Shown here one piece after another: positions 8,686-18,156 of a stretch of 64,000 bases of DNA. The translations under genes were made by a program, and so were the position numbers. The notes below the pieces were generated by a model. That model saw only the letters and a program-made list of their open reading frames with translations, was not told the DNA's origin and made no database searches. This stretch comes from Bradyrhizobium sp. SRL28 (GTDB lineage Bacteria > Pseudomonadota > Alphaproteobacteria > Rhizobiales > Xanthobacteraceae): positions 124,001 to 188,000 of the forward strand of contig NZ_JAHEAG010000010.1 in the NCBI RefSeq assembly GCF_018596315.1, read 5' to 3'. Every line of letters starts with the position of its first letter. Position 1 is the first letter of the stretch.

Positions 8686-9720
8686 CTAGTGGCGGCCGCC
8701 GAGTTCGAGAATCTGCGAATACAGCTGATTGTAAGCAACTTTGCCCTTGTGGAGCAATTCCAAGTTCGGACCGCGCTCGGTGGCGCTATCGAGGATCTTC
8801 AGCGCTGTTTCCGCGTCAAGGTCTGGCCGATGCTGCATACACCCACGCCGCAGTAAGTAGCGATCAACATCGAGCAGCTCCGATCGGTAGATCGAGACCG
8901 TTGGGATACCGAGCACTGCCATCTCCCGGGTCATTGTCCCACCAGCGCCAATGAATAGATCGCAATCCGGAGCGATGTCTGCCAGATCAAGTGCGGTATC
9001 GATCACGCGTATGCCTTTGAATTTTTCGGCTCTGTAATGTGCCCCCTGTGCACGCCCTCTTGGTAGGACGGTCAAAGCGACATGATTGCGAAGCCCAAGC
9101 AAAAGACTATCCAGGAAATTGATATCACTCTTGTAGTACTGGGCGGTCCAGGGCTCCGGCCTCACGTAGACCGCTCTGCGCTGATCCTGCGCCGTCCTAT
9201 CAGTGCGTCGCGACATGAACTGATCGGCAAAATACCATAGATACATGCCTTCCTTTATTCCCGGAAAGTGGCGTACCTTGGCGGCACGAGCCCCCTGCCA
9301 GCGTACTCTGCTGATGTCGAGGAATTCCGGCAGCATGATCACATCGGCGAACAGAAAAGATGGCACGTTTCCAAGAGCGTGCTCATTGTCGTTCAAATAA
9401 ATTGATCGGACACCCAGAAGCCGCGCGACGACCGGTGAATAGAAGGAGCTTTGCGAAACGGCGAGGTCAATGGAACGGTCCTTGAGAAAACGGTGCAAGT
9501 CGCGCACTCGCACCGGATACCCTAGAAGCTTTTTGGCGAAGTTGGCCCCGTAGTGCTTACCGACGACTTCGTAATCGAGCCGATGCAGCTTCAGCAGATC
9601 AATCGTGTTCGCAAGCGGTCGAGCCGTGATAGTTACTTCATGTTCCCCTTGAAGCTCACTTATAAGCCTTCGAAACATGTTGATGTGGGGCGAGTTATGG
9701 AGATCAAACCAAATGTTCAT
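8686..9720 (-). CDS. DUF354-family, glycosyltransferase-like protein
   Basis: The product begins MNIWFDLHNSPHINMFRRLI, the characteristic start of DUF354 proteins, which share the GT-B fold of UDP-GlcNAc 2-epimerases and MurG-type transferases. A second domain carries a GAGGTMTREMAVLGIPTVS stretch, equivalent to the nucleotide-sugar-binding loop of that fold. Two adjacent ATGs (9723 and 9720) are possible starts; the frame upstream is not conserved-looking. It probably acts on a nucleotide sugar or a lipid-linked sugar in the surrounding polysaccharide pathway. The exact reaction of this family is not established. Confidence 0.8.
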   Translation of the reverse strand: MNIWFDLHNSPHINMFRRLISELQGEHEVTITARPLANTIDLLKLHRLDYEVVGKHYGANFAKKLLGYPVRVRDLHRFLKDRSIDLAVSQSSFYSPVVARLLGVRSIYLNDNEHALGNVPSFLFADVIMLPEFLDISRVRWQGARAAKVRHFPGIKEGMYLWYFADQFMSRRTDRTAQDQRRAVYVRPEPWTAQYYKSDINFLDSLLLGLRNHVALTVLPRGRAQGAHYRAEKFKGIRVIDTALDLADIAPDCDLFIGAGGTMTREMAVLGIPTVSIYRSELLDVDRYLLRRGCMQHRPDLDAETALKILDSATERGPNLELLHKGKVAYNQLYSQILELGGRH

Positions 9721-10179
9721 CATCCGTCCAAACTTGCTTGCCGGCCCAGACCACGAAACCGAAATCCGAGTCAACGCACGGCATCCAAACCCACACACAC
9801 AAGCATAGTCTTTTGACTGGTCCGCAGCTTTACCCTTTCGGATTACCTATTCTCGATCTGTAGAAGATGCCGAGACCAGCCGATGGGGGAATGGACGGCC
9901 TTACTGTGATTGCGTACAGGATACGTACGACTCCCGCGTTGGCTTGCAAACAGCCAGACAAGGTTCGTGAAGGCGAAGCGAAATCCAGTGAAGTCGCCTC
10001 ATTAACGATCCAGATTTGAGATGGCCTGTGGGCGAAAATGGGAAGGCTTTCACATCGAACGCGGTTAGACATTGAACTTTGATTGATTTCGAGCGGCGTC
10101 CAACTCAGTCGGCGCTACGGGCCGAAGCTTCGATATTGGATCTGAAACGTGGCGTTGACATCAACCATGTGAGGCGCTT
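9721..10179. other. 459-bp divergent intergenic region
   Basis: This separates the DUF354 gene (minus) from the heparinase-like gene (plus) and must carry both promoters. It is more A/T-rich than the coding DNA. No gene, tandem repeat or terminator was recognised. Confidence 0.5.
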
Positions 10180-12135
10180 TTGGAATCCGTTTTAGGCCGG
10201 GCCGCCTGGTACCGTGACCGTCTGGCGGCAATGAGCGCGGCGGAGATTGTTCACCGCCTGGTCGAAACTGCCAACAAGCAAACTGCGCGTTGGCATAGTG
10301 GCGGCTGGGAAGGGGTTGAGTCATCTGGTCCGCTGACCACCATACCTGGCCTTCGTTCCCGGATTATCGCTTCCTCATCGGATCTATCCGCTCTCATAAG
10401 CTGCGAAGCCGACAACGTACGTGCGGGCAGTTTTTGCCTGCTCGGTGCACGCTGGCCGAAGCCTTCCTTGATTCCACCAGATCCGACGTTCTGGCGCATC
10501 TATCCCGAGGACGGCGAGCCATTTCCGCAATGGGACGCCTATGCCTTCGATATTTCATTCCGACACGGCATGAACACGCGAGATATGAAGCCCGTTTGGG
10601 AGCTCAATCGACTGCAATTTCTGGTTCCTCTCGCCGCTGATGCGGTGCTCAAGAAACATGACGAGTCCATGCTTTTGACCGGTATGATCAGGTCATGGAT
10701 GGCGGGCAATCCACCCTTTCGTGGACCAAGCTGGATTTTCGGTATTGAAGCCGCACTTCGTGTCATCTCGGTCGCGCTGGCGCTCTCGATCATCGGGGTC
10801 GATCGCCTCGACGGCGTAACACGCAGCGCGGCGCTTCGCTTTTTCTTTGCACATCTCGACTGGACCAAGCGATTTCCGTCACTGCATTCCTCCGCTAACA
10901 ATCATCGGATCGCCGAGCTTGCCGGACTGATTGTCGGTTCGATCATGGCTCCGGGATTCCCCGATGCAGTGGCATTGCGCGAGAATAGCTGGCGTGCGTT
11001 GCTCGCCGAGATTGATCAGCAAATTCATCCCGATGGTGTGGGGGCCGAACAATCTCCCAGCTATACCGCGTTCTCGATCGAGCTGTTTCTTGTTGCGGCC
11101 ACCGCCCTTGGACGCGAAGCCAGCCTGCCAGCAACTACCGTCGATCGGCTTTCGGCGTGGTCGGAGCATTCGCTTTGGTTGATGGACGCCGATGCAAAGG
11201 TGCCTGCGATCGGAGATTGCGACGATTGCCGAGCTATAGCGACAACACAGGCGCCTGAGCCAAGATACGTGGCGTCCGTTGTCGCAGCCGTTTCGGGCTG
11301 CGTTGGCCGCCCAGATCTTGCTCCACCGGCCAAAGATCCAAGCGTTCGCGATGTAGTCCTGGGATCCGCCGCCGTAGCGCCGGCACAACGTGTTGGAATG
11401 CGCTCATTTACGAGCGGGGGCTACTCGGCAGTCCGAAGCGGGCATAAGGATCCTGTCGTTCTCACGTTTGATCACGGACCCATTGGCTATCTGTCAATTG
11501 CTGCTCATGGCCATGCAGACGCGCTTTCCATCTGGCTATCTGTAGGCAGCCAACCTGTTATCGTAGATGCCGGAACGTACCGATATAATCCGAATAGGGA
11601 GCTGCGGGACCAGTTCAGGGACACCGCGGTTCACAACACTTTGAGTCTTTCCGGGATTGGATCAAGTCGCCCATCTGGGCCGTTTAATTGGGCGAGCAAG
11701 GCGAATGCGCGCCTCATATCATCCGAAACTACTCCAGTAACGCGGGTTGTGGCAGAGCATGACGGCTATGTCGGGCAATATGGCGTAAGGCACCGGCGTA
11801 CGGTGGAGTTTGATGACGTTTCGCGGTTCACGATTATCGACGAACTCGTCGGAGTTCCGACAGATGGAAGCGTTACAGTATCGTTTCTCATAGATCCGAC
11901 TTGCCAGTCGACGGTCGAGCCGGATCGGAGCGGGGTGCTGATCACAAGCGGCAATCATCAACTCGTTCGAATAGCAAACGCCGGCCCGCTGAAAGCCAGA
12001 GTGGTTCGGGGTGACCAAGCGACAGGACTTGGTTGGTTATCGCCACGCTACGGTGTGCGCGTCCCTACCGATCAGATCCTTTTTGAGGGGCATCTCCGTG
12101 ATACTACGTCGACTATCACGATTGAGGTTCTTTAA
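10180..12135 (+). CDS. Heparinase II/III-family polysaccharide lyase-like protein
   Basis: The 651-residue product has an N-terminal alpha/alpha-toroid part (about 1-370, with the W-Y-R-D-R-L-A-A-M and GAEQSPSYTAF motifs usual in this family). The C-terminal Heparinase_II_III beta-sandwich (about 400-640) contains GHADALSIWLSVG, VDAGTYRYN and a DTAVHNTLSLSG segment with conserved His and Asn. The start is TTG at 10180, chosen because the conserved N-terminal segment begins there; ATG at 10231 is the alternative. There is no signal peptide. Intracellular heparinase-like proteins are frequent in O-antigen and EPS clusters beside AsnB and Gfo/Idh genes, as here. Beta-elimination of a uronic-acid polymer is the family reaction; the substrate is inferred. 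Confidence 0.87.
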   Translation: MESVLGRAAWYRDRLAAMSAAEIVHRLVETANKQTARWHSGGWEGVESSGPLTTIPGLRSRIIASSSDLSALISCEADNVRAGSFCLLGARWPKPSLIPPDPTFWRIYPEDGEPFPQWDAYAFDISFRHGMNTRDMKPVWELNRLQFLVPLAADAVLKKHDESMLLTGMIRSWMAGNPPFRGPSWIFGIEAALRVISVALALSIIGVDRLDGVTRSAALRFFFAHLDWTKRFPSLHSSANNHRIAELAGLIVGSIMAPGFPDAVALRENSWRALLAEIDQQIHPDGVGAEQSPSYTAFSIELFLVAATALGREASLPATTVDRLSAWSEHSLWLMDADAKVPAIGDCDDCRAIATTQAPEPRYVASVVAAVSGCVGRPDLAPPAKDPSVRDVVLGSAAVAPAQRVGMRSFTSGGYSAVRSGHKDPVVLTFDHGPIGYLSIAAHGHADALSIWLSVGSQPVIVDAGTYRYNPNRELRDQFRDTAVHNTLSLSGIGSSRPSGPFNWASKANARLISSETTPVTRVVAEHDGYVGQYGVRHRRTVEFDDVSRFTIIDELVGVPTDGSVTVSFLIDPTCQSTVEPDRSGVLITSGNHQLVRIANAGPLKARVVRGDQATGLGWLSPRYGVRVPTDQILFEGHLRDTTSTITIEVL

Positions 12136-12305
12136 AGCGAGATGAGTTCAGGTTGAATCGATCCGGGATCTGGTCGTATTGGCGGCCGTATTCGTGTCGG
12201 AGACTGCAAAGCCTTGGGTGCCGCCGGGTAGGCCACCCGCCGTCGTTGTACCGCCCCTCACTCGATCCTAATCCCGCGCCGCCGCGGCTCAATGGACCAT
12301 TTTAG

Positions 12306-12325
12306 CTACCCCATACGCTACCCAT
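12306..12325 (+). promoter_or_regulatory. CTACCCCAT / CTACCCAT direct repeat upstream of truncated gene
   Basis: CTACCCCAT (12306-12314) and CTACCCAT (12318-12325) are 12 bases apart and are followed by ATAG and a GTGAC-CGGATG stretch. The same order of elements is found upstream of the intact priming transferase, read on the minus strand from 30095 down to about 30045. Conservation of this non-coding part between paralogous regions suggests promoter or operator function. Confidence 0.4.
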
Positions 12326-12344
12326 AAATAGCAATGTCCCCTCC

Positions 12345-12608
12345 GTGACTCGGATGGTACCGATCATCTACCTGCGTTGGCTAGGGCGGCCGGACATGAG
12401 CCATTTGTTCTTTACCAGTTTGCCGTCCTCCACGAGTGTTAACGGGCTTCCCGCGCTTTCGCACGATGTCGGCGGGGCAGCCTCAGCCAGGGTCGGTAGG
12501 GGTAGATTGATCGTCCTGTTGGTATTGGCAGCAGCTACTTTCCTATTCATCGCCGTTGCCGCCTATTTGGCAGCCCTGCTCTATCATCGCCTTCTGCGGT
12601 CCAGCGTT
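12345..12608 (+). pseudogene. Truncated 5' fragment of priming hexose-phosphate transferase
   Basis: Residues 1-88 of this frame align with the first 85 or so residues of the intact transferase encoded at 28504-30054. Shared features are the RM start, an RP-S-FT block, a variable linker, then a first membrane helix with LAAAT-IAVAAY and LLYHRLL. Similarity stops at about 12608; the frame runs on to 12683 with unrelated residues. The remaining four membrane helices and the catalytic domain are absent, so it cannot be active. It was probably left by a partial duplication that also carried the promoter. Confidence 0.75.
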
Positions 12609-12693
12609 GAGCAGAAGCGCCCCGTTGGTGTTCTCATCGGGGGCGTGCATTTCTGGGGAATTGAAGGCCGTGACCCATGTTAGGGAGACCGCT

Positions 12694-13797
12694 ATGCTGA
12701 ATGTTGGTTTGATCGGGCTTGGCAAGATGGGACTTTCCCATCTCGCGATCGTCAACACGCATCCTGCGGTCAAGCTGGTCGGAATTTGCGATAGCGCGAG
12801 TTATTTGTGCAGCATCCTCCACAAATATACGGGCATCGAGGTCTTCTCCAATTATCGGGAAATGCTCAATAAGAAATCGCTTGATGCGGTCATCATTGCG
12901 ACGCCTTCGCGATTTCATGGTGAAATGGTCCGCGAGGCCCTCAATAGAGGCCTGCATGTGTTTTGCGAAAAGCCATTTTGCCTCGATGTATCCGACGGTC
13001 TCGATCTGGCGGAGCTGGCTGAAAGGAAAGGTGTTGTCAACCAAGTGGGGTATCACTACCGATTCGTCGGGGCGTTCAACGAGGCCAAGCGTCTACTCGA
13101 TGCGCACGCGCTTGGCCGGCTTCATCACGTCAGGGTTGAAGCCTATGGTCCGGTGGTGTTGCGACCCAAAGGGGCGACATGGAGATCGAAGGGCAGCGAG
13201 GGCGGGGGCTGCCTTTATGATTACGCATGCCATGCAATCGATATCGTGAATTATCTCGTTGGCAGGCCCGATGCTGTGTCCGGGACGGTGCTCAACAGGA
13301 TATTTTCCCGGGACGTGGACGACGAGGTCTACGCAACGATGCATTTTGCCGATGGCATGACGGGGATGATCGCCGCCAATTGGAGCGACGACAGTTTGCG
13401 CAGAATGTCGACGCAGGTCACGCTCTGGGGCACGAATGGACGTATGGTCGTCGACCGCCAGGAAGTGAAGACATACATTCGAGCCGCGGCGGGCAGCGCT
13501 GTTGCGGCGAAAGAGGGTTGGGATATTCGTCATACAACCGACTTTCATAGCGATGTCTGGTATTACCTGCGGGGCGAGGAATATTCTGCGCAGCTCGACC
13601 ACTTCTTCCAATGCATCGTGGAAGGTCGCCGGGAGAATATCTCGTCCTTCGAGTCCGCGGTTCAGACTGATTGTGTCGTGTCCGCGATGTTACAGAATGC
13701 GGGAGAAGCGTGGCGGCAGGTGGATTCCGGATCCAGGAGCCCAACTCTGAGCCCGAACGGGTCTGGAGGCTTCTTGTCCGCGGTCATGGGGCGCTGA
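12694..13797 (+). CDS. Gfo/Idh/MocA-family NAD(P)-dependent oxidoreductase
   Basis: The start is ATG 12694, preceded by AGGGAG at a normal distance. The 367-residue product has the N-terminal Rossmann motif GLIGLGKMGLSH (residues 4-15), an IIATPS strand, the family hallmark CEKPF (about residue 91) and a C-terminal beta-sheet domain with GGG-YDYACHAID. Such enzymes oxidise or epimerise sugars, often nucleotide-activated uronic acids such as UDP-GlcNAcA/ManNAcA. The gene runs directly into the aldo/keto-reductase-like gene (28-base gap) and forms a probable operon with asnB. The upstream fragment at 12345 may provide its promoter. Confidence 0.88.
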   Translation: MLNVGLIGLGKMGLSHLAIVNTHPAVKLVGICDSASYLCSILHKYTGIEVFSNYREMLNKKSLDAVIIATPSRFHGEMVREALNRGLHVFCEKPFCLDVSDGLDLAELAERKGVVNQVGYHYRFVGAFNEAKRLLDAHALGRLHHVRVEAYGPVVLRPKGATWRSKGSEGGGCLYDYACHAIDIVNYLVGRPDAVSGTVLNRIFSRDVDDEVYATMHFADGMTGMIAANWSDDSLRRMSTQVTLWGTNGRMVVDRQEVKTYIRAAAGSAVAAKEGWDIRHTTDFHSDVWYYLRGEEYSAQLDHFFQCIVEGRRENISSFESAVQTDCVVSAMLQNAGEAWRQVDSGSRSPTLSPNGSGGFLSAVMGR

Positions 13798-13825
13798 GAT
13801 AGTCCCATCAAGGGAGGAGCGGCGA

Positions 13826-14689
13826 GTGGATCGAATATTGTTCGGCGATAATCAGTTCTTCGGCATCAATCACATGTCCGAGGAAAAGGCGCGTGCGCAG
13901 GCCATCCGCTTTGCGGATATCCAGGAAATCATTGACCTGCTGGATGCCGCCTATGACAGCGGCATCCATGTCTTCATGTGCACGACGCATGATCGAATCG
14001 CTGAGGTCTGCGCGCATGTCCGTTTGCACCCGGAGCGATATTCGAAGCTCGAATTCTATCCCTGCATGCCTTACGCCCACAAATATGCAAATGCCGTGAC
14101 CGAGCACGGAACGATCGAGGCATTGAAGCGGTTTTTGCCCGCGGAGGGTGCCCTTTCTGCCCTGGTGAGGGGTGGTGTATCTGTGGCCAGGCGCGATGTG
14201 GAGGGTATGGCGCGGCTCCTGGTCGACGCTGAGATGAAAATGTTCAGCGGGCTGAAGACGCCGGTTATCTTTCTCCAGAACGTGGTCACCGACCTGCTGC
14301 TTGGGATGGGGATCAAGGACGCGTTTCGCATCTTTGCCGACCATGTGAGGGACCGCTACAAGGCCGAGCCAGGCTTTATAACGATGAACTTGCCGCGTCT
14401 CCTGGATGTTCTGGAGCAAGTTGGCATAGAAAATCCGATCGTATGTGCGAACATGAATAAGCTGGGCTTTCGGATGTGTGGCGGTATCGACCAATATGAA
14501 AAGGTTATTGCGTCGCGCAAGTTCAGACCCGTGGCAATGTCCGTCCTGGCTTCCGGAGCGATCGACCCGCGCGAGGCCATTGAATACGTCTGCAGTCAGA
14601 AGAAAATAGAATCAATCGTATTTGGAGCTTCCAGCAAGAGCAACATTCTGAACACGAAACGTCTGATCGACGAGTATAGTGTCGCGTAG
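13826..14689 (+). CDS. Aldo/keto-reductase-like TIM-barrel protein
   Basis: The start is GTG 13826 with a strong GGGAGGAG site. The product (287 residues) begins with a DNQFFGINHMSEEKA segment and ends with ESIVFGASSKSNI, the usual C-terminal NADP-binding pattern of aldo/keto reductases. In between a TIM-barrel is likely (repeated beta-alpha units; FYPCMPYAHKYANA). I cannot locate a full Asp-Tyr-Lys-His tetrad, so oxidoreductase activity is uncertain. It follows the Gfo/Idh gene and precedes asnB, so a step in making an unusual sugar is the likely role. Confidence 0.6.
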   Translation: MDRILFGDNQFFGINHMSEEKARAQAIRFADIQEIIDLLDAAYDSGIHVFMCTTHDRIAEVCAHVRLHPERYSKLEFYPCMPYAHKYANAVTEHGTIEALKRFLPAEGALSALVRGGVSVARRDVEGMARLLVDAEMKMFSGLKTPVIFLQNVVTDLLLGMGIKDAFRIFADHVRDRYKAEPGFITMNLPRLLDVLEQVGIENPIVCANMNKLGFRMCGGIDQYEKVIASRKFRPVAMSVLASGAIDPREAIEYVCSQKKIESIVFGASSKSNILNTKRLIDEYSVA

Positions 14690-14900
14690 GGTCCGCAGGT
14701 CTCTGACCCGGCTGTCATAGCGGCATCCTGCCAGGTGCCCGTCTCGAAGCGCACGATAGCCCGCGCTACGATCTCACCTCGGGTAACGTTTTTTCCGCAT
14801 TCTGGCGTTGTTCAGTTTGATTGATAGCTTGATCGTGACGGTCACCGGAACGGGCATATGCCGACTATCATCTAACTGTCTCCAGATAAGGCATTTAGCG

Positions 14901-16823
14901 ATGTGTGGGATATTTGGATGGGTTCTTGGGGCCGCGAAGCGCGAGGATCGCAGGACTCTTATCAGACTTACGGATTTGATGTTTCATCGGGGGCCGGACG
15001 GCTCCGGCTACTGGCTTCACAAGACGCCTGATGAGCGGTTTCAAATCGGCTTCGGCCACCGCCGGCTTTCGATTATCGACATCGGTGGCGGCGCGCAACC
15101 AATGTCGAGTGAGGATGGCCGATTCACGCTAATCTTCAACGGCGAGATCTATAATTATATTGAACTACGACAGGAGCTCGTCGCCCTCGGTCACCGGTTT
15201 CACACGAACTCGGACACCGAGGTGCTCATTGAGGCATATCGCGCCTGGCAACTCGATGCAGTCCGAAGATTTCGTGGCATGTTCGGCTTTGCACTCTGGG
15301 ATGAAGCAGAGCAGCGGCTGATACTTGCCCGTGATGCCTTCGGCAAGAAGCCGCTGTTTCTTGCCGAGCTGAAGGGCGTTCTTCTCTTCGGCTCCGAGAT
15401 TGAACCGCTCGTTCAGTTTCCGGGCCTTGATAGAGAGTTCGATTCCGACGCACTCGGCCACTATCTTCTTAATCGCTATGTTCCGGGGCCTTCCACTTTC
15501 TTCCGCGCGGTGAAGAAGCTGCAGCCTGGTCATTATGCCGTATGGCAGGGCGGAACGCTGAAGACGACGCGCTATTTTACACCACCGTTTGCGACGACAG
15601 TGCCGGACATCAAGTCATTCCATGATGCAATTCGTTTGTTCGAAGAGACATTCGATGAGGCCGTTCGAATTCGGATGCGCAGCGACGCGCCGTTCGGCGC
15701 CTATCTTTCGGGAGGTATCGACTCGTCGGCGGTCGTGGCGACCATGGTCAAGCATAGCGCGGAGCCCGTACGAACCTTCTCGGTAGGCTTTCGGGAAGCG
15801 GAGTATTCGGAGCTCGATCATGCGCGGGTTGTTGCAAGTCGATTTGGTACCAACCACAATGAACTATTCGTAGAACCCGACTCCTTCATGGAGCATTGGT
15901 CAACCGCCGTCTTGCGCCGTGGTGCCCCAGTCAGCGAGACATCTGACATCCCGATCTTTATGCTTTCGGAGATGGCCTCTCGTAGCGTGAAGATGGTGCT
16001 CACGGGAGAAGGCGCCGATGAGCTGATGGGTGGATATCCGAAGCATCGGGCTGAGCAGTGGATAGATCTGTACCACTGGGTGATGCCACACCTGTTGCAC
16101 GAACGGCTGATCTATCCGCTGGTGCGTTCATTGCCCTATGGGATGAGACGCGTGAAGATCCTCGCGTTGGCCGCGGGCGAGCGCGACCTTATGAACCGCA
16201 TGCGAATGTGGTTCGGCGGTACTTCGGTTGCCGAAGTTGAGGCGATGCTGGGTCGGCCCGTATCGGCAACGCCGCCGGACATCTATCCATACTCGTCTGG
16301 GCTGAAATCCAGTCTGCGGCGTATATTGTTTTTCGATCAGACATCCTGGCTTCCAGACGATCTGTTGGAACGAGGCGATCGAATGATGATGGCAGGGTCG
16401 ATCGAGGGCCGGATGCCATTTATGGATACGGTGCTGGCCGGCGTCGTAGCGCGTTTCCCCGACGAATTTCTGACGGGAGGCAAAGGCGGCAAGACTGTGC
16501 TTCGCGCCGCAATGGACAAGATCCTTCCACCGGAAATCGTGCGACGGAAGAAGGTCGGATTCCGTGTTCCGATCGGAGAATGGTTCAGAGGCCCTTACCG
16601 CAATTTCGTACAGGACATGCTGGTAAGTGACGCGTCAAGCGTAGCGAGGATGTGTAACGGGACGAAGCTTCGTGGCCTCGTGGCTGAACATATCGGAGGC
16701 CGGCAGAATCATGAAAGAGTCCTATGGTCATTGATAAATCTCGAAATGTTCATGCGAACATTCAAGGTATCACAATGCGAGGAGTTCGAGGGTAATGTTG
16801 TGAGGGCTGCTAGAGGACGCTAG
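14901..16823 (+). CDS. asnB: Asparagine-synthetase-type glutamine amidotransferase
   Basis: The start at 14901 places Cys2 (MCGIFGW) as the N-terminal nucleophile of the glutaminase domain; longer frames would mask it. The glutaminase half (about 2-215) has RGPDGSG and FNGEIYN motifs. The synthetase half has the ATP-binding SGGIDSSAVV loop and a GEGADELMGGY block, with an R-x-K-K-V-G-F-R-V-P end. It uses Gln and ATP to make an amide. In polysaccharide clusters such enzymes amidate uronic acids (uronamides). The neighbours (Gfo/Idh, WecB-WecC fusion, heparinase-like) favour that over free asparagine synthesis. Length 640 residues, normal. Confidence 0.9.
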   Translation: MCGIFGWVLGAAKREDRRTLIRLTDLMFHRGPDGSGYWLHKTPDERFQIGFGHRRLSIIDIGGGAQPMSSEDGRFTLIFNGEIYNYIELRQELVALGHRFHTNSDTEVLIEAYRAWQLDAVRRFRGMFGFALWDEAEQRLILARDAFGKKPLFLAELKGVLLFGSEIEPLVQFPGLDREFDSDALGHYLLNRYVPGPSTFFRAVKKLQPGHYAVWQGGTLKTTRYFTPPFATTVPDIKSFHDAIRLFEETFDEAVRIRMRSDAPFGAYLSGGIDSSAVVATMVKHSAEPVRTFSVGFREAEYSELDHARVVASRFGTNHNELFVEPDSFMEHWSTAVLRRGAPVSETSDIPIFMLSEMASRSVKMVLTGEGADELMGGYPKHRAEQWIDLYHWVMPHLLHERLIYPLVRSLPYGMRRVKILALAAGERDLMNRMRMWFGGTSVAEVEAMLGRPVSATPPDIYPYSSGLKSSLRRILFFDQTSWLPDDLLERGDRMMMAGSIEGRMPFMDTVLAGVVARFPDEFLTGGKGGKTVLRAAMDKILPPEIVRRKKVGFRVPIGEWFRGPYRNFVQDMLVSDASSVARMCNGTKLRGLVAEHIGGRQNHERVLWSLINLEMFMRTFKVSQCEEFEGNVVRAARGR

Positions 16824-16893
16824 TTGTGATCGTCGATGGATTGTTAAGACAAGCAGAACTTGAAAGATGCGACCCCCTAAGGAGTACCCGGGG

Positions 16894-18051
16894 ATGCTTG
16901 TAAACGCGCTGTTCTTGTTCCTTATGTTTCGGTGCGGTGCCGATATTCTCAGTCCCGGGGAAAAGGGGACAACGGTGGTCGCGCTTTACGTCGCTTTGGC
17001 GTTGGGGCTGACCGCCATAAAGATTGCAACATCTGGCACCACCCGCGGGGACATAGCTATTGGCCTTGCCGTCTGTTGGCTGGCGATAGTTAACCTGCTC
17101 TGGATTCCTGCCGAAGCGACCTCACAACTCTATTTTTCCGTAACAGTCTTGCTGCCGATCGTATTCCTGTTGTTCCTGTCGCGCTGCGAGCCGTCAATCT
17201 TTGTCGATTTACGAAAGCGAACTTTGACATTTGGTGTACCGGTGTTGTGCGGACTATTGCTCATCTTCATTTTCCGCGAGGGCGCGTCGGAGGCAGATCT
17301 GTTGACGACGTTCGGTGGAAATGCCGGCACCGGTGAAGGGGAGAAGTCGTTCCATGTGGTCGCTCAGACGATAGCTAAATTTTCAATTTTGTTGATCAAT
17401 CAATGGATCGGTCTTCCAATCATTGCTTTGGTCTTGCTAACCGCTCTCAATGTCCGATCCGCCCTCCTTGGTTTCCTGCTCGCATTCCTGATCAAGAAAT
17501 ACAGCACATTAAACTTGAGAGTGTTTCTGGCGACGGTTGCAGTTTCTGTCGTCGCCATCGGCTTTCTTATGTCGAACTCCGAATTGGTGGACGCCTTCCT
17601 CCAACGAATTCTCTATCGAGATCGAGTTTTCTTTGAGCAAGACACAACCAATCTGATGAGCGGGCGCGACGAGATTTGGCGCTACTATGGTCAAATGCTG
17701 GAGAACTCATCGTTCTTGGAGCTGCTATTTGGGCGTGGAGCGATCTGGCTATATGGTTCCTTCCCGTTCCTTGCTCATAACGACCTTCTTAATCTGATGA
17801 TTTGCTACGGACTTGCCGGCACAACAGCCGTTCTTTATGCGTGGTATGTGATCCTGTCGCGCCTGGACCCCGAATACAGGATGCCCTGCGTTGCATTGTT
17901 CCTGGTGCTCTTTTTCACAAACGGTGTGGTGTTTCATCAATCCAATCTGTTGTTTGTGCTTTTCATGGCCGGCAAAGCACAGCAAAAAGAGCTATCCGAG
18001 ATCTTGGGTGATGAGGTGATCAAGCGGCGCGCTTTGCCGGCACGCGGATGA
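16894..18051 (+). CDS. Wzy-like O-antigen/EPS polymerase or ligase membrane protein
   Basis: The product has about ten hydrophobic membrane helices and no soluble domain, the shape of Wzy polymerases and WaaL ligases. A long polar loop (about residues 135-165 and again near 240-270, with FLQRILYRDRVFFEQ and SGRDEIWRYYG) resembles the periplasmic loop of Wzy proteins; the R-x-x-x-W and D-E-I-W positions fit that family. The start is chosen at ATG 16894 because AAGGAG lies 9 bases upstream; ATG 16867 is possible but has a weak site. It lies 70 bases after asnB on the same strand. Polymerisation of the lipid-linked repeat is the inferred role. Confidence 0.72.
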   Translation: MLVNALFLFLMFRCGADILSPGEKGTTVVALYVALALGLTAIKIATSGTTRGDIAIGLAVCWLAIVNLLWIPAEATSQLYFSVTVLLPIVFLLFLSRCEPSIFVDLRKRTLTFGVPVLCGLLLIFIFREGASEADLLTTFGGNAGTGEGEKSFHVVAQTIAKFSILLINQWIGLPIIALVLLTALNVRSALLGFLLAFLIKKYSTLNLRVFLATVAVSVVAIGFLMSNSELVDAFLQRILYRDRVFFEQDTTNLMSGRDEIWRYYGQMLENSSFLELLFGRGAIWLYGSFPFLAHNDLLNLMICYGLAGTTAVLYAWYVILSRLDPEYRMPCVALFLVLFFTNGVVFHQSNLLFVLFMAGKAQQKELSEILGDEVIKRRALPARG

Positions 18052-18156
18052 ACCTCGATGCTGCCATTCGATCTGACACACGGATGAGCTAAGGCAGCTG
18101 ACTTATACCGTTGAGCTGGATGCGGCGCTTTAACCGCCACATCGCACACGCATCCC

